From JAWKVD01 sp041398225 (lineage in GTDB: Bacteria; Pseudomonadota; Alphaproteobacteria; Caulobacterales; Hyphomonadaceae): a stretch of 64,000 nucleotides of DNA. The translations under genes and the position numbers were made by a program. Under the pieces are notes generated by a model. That model saw only the letters and a list, made by a program, of their open reading frames with translations. It was not told the origin of the DNA and did not search any database. The stretch spans positions 1 through 64,000 of the forward strand of contig JAWKVD010000016.1 in NCBI GenBank assembly GCA_041398225.1, written 5' to 3'. Below are positions 63,068 through 64,000 of the stretch, piece after piece. The stretch's first letter is position 1. Every line of letters starts with the position of its first letter.

Positions 63068-64000
63068 CTAGTAGTGATCCGTAAACGGCCCGAGCTTGCA
63101 GGAATAGCCCTCCGGGGGCGGCGTTAGCTCGAATTGCTTCGGGTCAGAACCTTTTGGGTGGGACGCCATCGTTTTCAGAGCCCAAGCGTTGAACGCCTGG
63201 GTATTGATTTGCGGCCACATATGCCCATGCGTTGACGAGCACGCGACATGAACGACATTCGGCATCGAGGAAAAGTAGTTGGAGCTCGCCTGTGTTGTGG
63301 GGCGATAGTCCGAGCAAAGCCCCAGCGGCGGGCCACAATCCCACATGTCCTTTTCTCCACCCCACACAGTTATGACGACAAGGGAACCGAGCGACGCGTG
63401 CAACGGATATGGGCCGACGCGCCCCTGAAAGACCTTGGTCGGATTTTCGGCCACGGCAGCACGCGCGTCATTGAACGACAACGCCGAGCCATCGTCGTTC
63501 GACACATACCATTCGCCGGAAATCGGCATGCCGCCCGCCCAGAAGTCCGAATTGAACGTCAGCGCGCGATTGGTTGCAGTGCCTCCCGCCGAGATGCCTC
63601 CGATAAATAGTCTCTTTGCATCAAGCGGGAACTTCGTACCGACACAGCGCACCATGGCCTCAAAGAACCGCGAGTCAGGACCAGCGTCGTTCTTCCACTT
63701 TTCGCCTTCGGCGTTGGCGGCACGGCCATCGTTCCAGGGTTTCCAGTTCCATCCGTTCGAACCGACGCCATCGCATTCCTTGAAACCAATGTTGGGGTCC
63801 TGGTTAGCGCACTGCCGCACCGGACCAATCACCGTTACCCCCTCATTCGCCATCAGCGCATTTGCGCCAGAACGCGGGATGTTGAGGTTCATGTTCGCCG
63901 ACTCGACTGTCCCCGACAGCGGCACCCATGCCGGAGACGCGCTGGTCGTATTCTTTGCCGGGATAACGACAAAGGCGCGCATCAAGCCGTCGCTCGGAAA
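63068..64000 (-). CDS. Alpha/beta-hydrolase esterase, PHB-depolymerase-like (partial, 5' end outside window)
   Basis: 310 residues visible, open at the window edge. Nucleophile GGISAGG (FIGGISAGGTATNR), and His near HVACSSTHGHMWPQ; Cys-rich stretches (RQCANQDPNIGFKECDG, DMWDCGPPLGLCSDY) point to an exported protein with disulfides. It resembles secreted LpqC/PHB-depolymerase or feruloyl-esterase-like proteins. It is 90 bases upstream of the SDR on the same strand and likely starts the operon. A short hairpin GGAGG/CCTCC lies between them at 63042-63058. Confidence 0.7.
   Translation of the reverse strand, partial: FPSDGLMRAFVVIPAKNTTSASPAWVPLSGTVESANMNLNIPRSGANALMANEGVTVIGPVRQCANQDPNIGFKECDGVGSNGWNWKPWNDGRAANAEGEKWKNDAGPDSRFFEAMVRCVGTKFPLDAKRLFIGGISAGGTATNRALTFNSDFWAGGMPISGEWYVSNDDGSALSFNDARAAVAENPTKVFQGRVGPYPLHASLGSLVVITVWGGEKDMWDCGPPLGLCSDYRPTTQASSNYFSSMPNVVHVACSSTHGHMWPQINTQAFNAWALKTMASHPKGSDPKQFELTPPPEGYSCKLGPFTDHY

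Overview
The window is a GC-rich (about 60-65%) chromosome segment from an alphaproteobacterium. COQ9, a PadR/HAAS pair, malonate MadL/MadM carriers, a TonB siderophore receptor and many Tat or lipoprotein esterases suggest a Hyphomonadaceae, Parvularculaceae or other Caulobacterales-like lineage. This placement comes from gene content only. Several otherwise intact genes (padR, pyk, a carboxylesterase, a beta-lactamase-family hydrolase and the IS transposases) are each broken by one base, usually a missing one. I read this mainly as residual indel error in the assembly, so homopolymer lengths should be treated with care.

Layout. 1-9.6 kb is core: a redoxin-like lipoprotein (cut by the window edge), PadR + HAAS membrane protein, pyruvate kinase, COQ9, ribosomal protein S21 (apparently with an ATC start), peptide deformylase, a stand-alone LigD-type polymerase domain, a large lipoprotein of unknown function, MsrA and tRNA-Ser(GGA). 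About 9.6-33.7 kb is an accessory island. It holds a degenerate IS3 remnant; a two-gene module (a 1533-residue lipase/helical-repeat/PIN-like protein with an 11-G tract near its start, plus a 652-residue partner); a serine recombinase with DUF2924 and DUF3489; a terminase large subunit with DUF5681 and a ParB-methyltransferase; small regulators; a His-Xaa-Ser (hxsB-hxsC-hxsA) system; a truncated nuclease-like gene; a GSU2403-type nucleotidyltransferase; and nested IS3 elements.

33.8-46.2 kb is a catabolic locus: an IclR regulator, two type-B carboxylesterases, malonyl-CoA synthetase, the malonate carrier MadL/MadM, a DapA-like lyase, an exported MmgE/PrpD protein and two class-C beta-lactamase-like hydrolases. 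A near-palindromic 17-base motif occurs in both divergent promoter regions (34.6 and 42.0 kb), suggesting one regulon. The likely logic is exported esterases releasing small acids, malonate among them, followed by uptake and CoA activation. An IS6-family element follows. 47.4-54 kb carries a LuxR-HTH/alpha-beta-hydrolase fusion lacking the nucleophile serine and a run of three Sel1-repeat proteins plus one further exported protein. After a truncated IS3 copy, 54.6-58.1 kb is an iron-uptake operon (TonB receptor, PepSY protein, small membrane protein). 58.4-58.9 kb is another IS3 remnant, and 58.9-64 kb is a reverse-strand operon with an esterase/PHB-depolymerase-like protein (partial), an SDR, acetoacetyl-CoA synthetase and a double TetR regulator.

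The best candidate for an undescribed system is the 10.8-17.4 kb pair. It looks like a conflict or defence module whose first gene could be switched on and off by slippage in the G tract.
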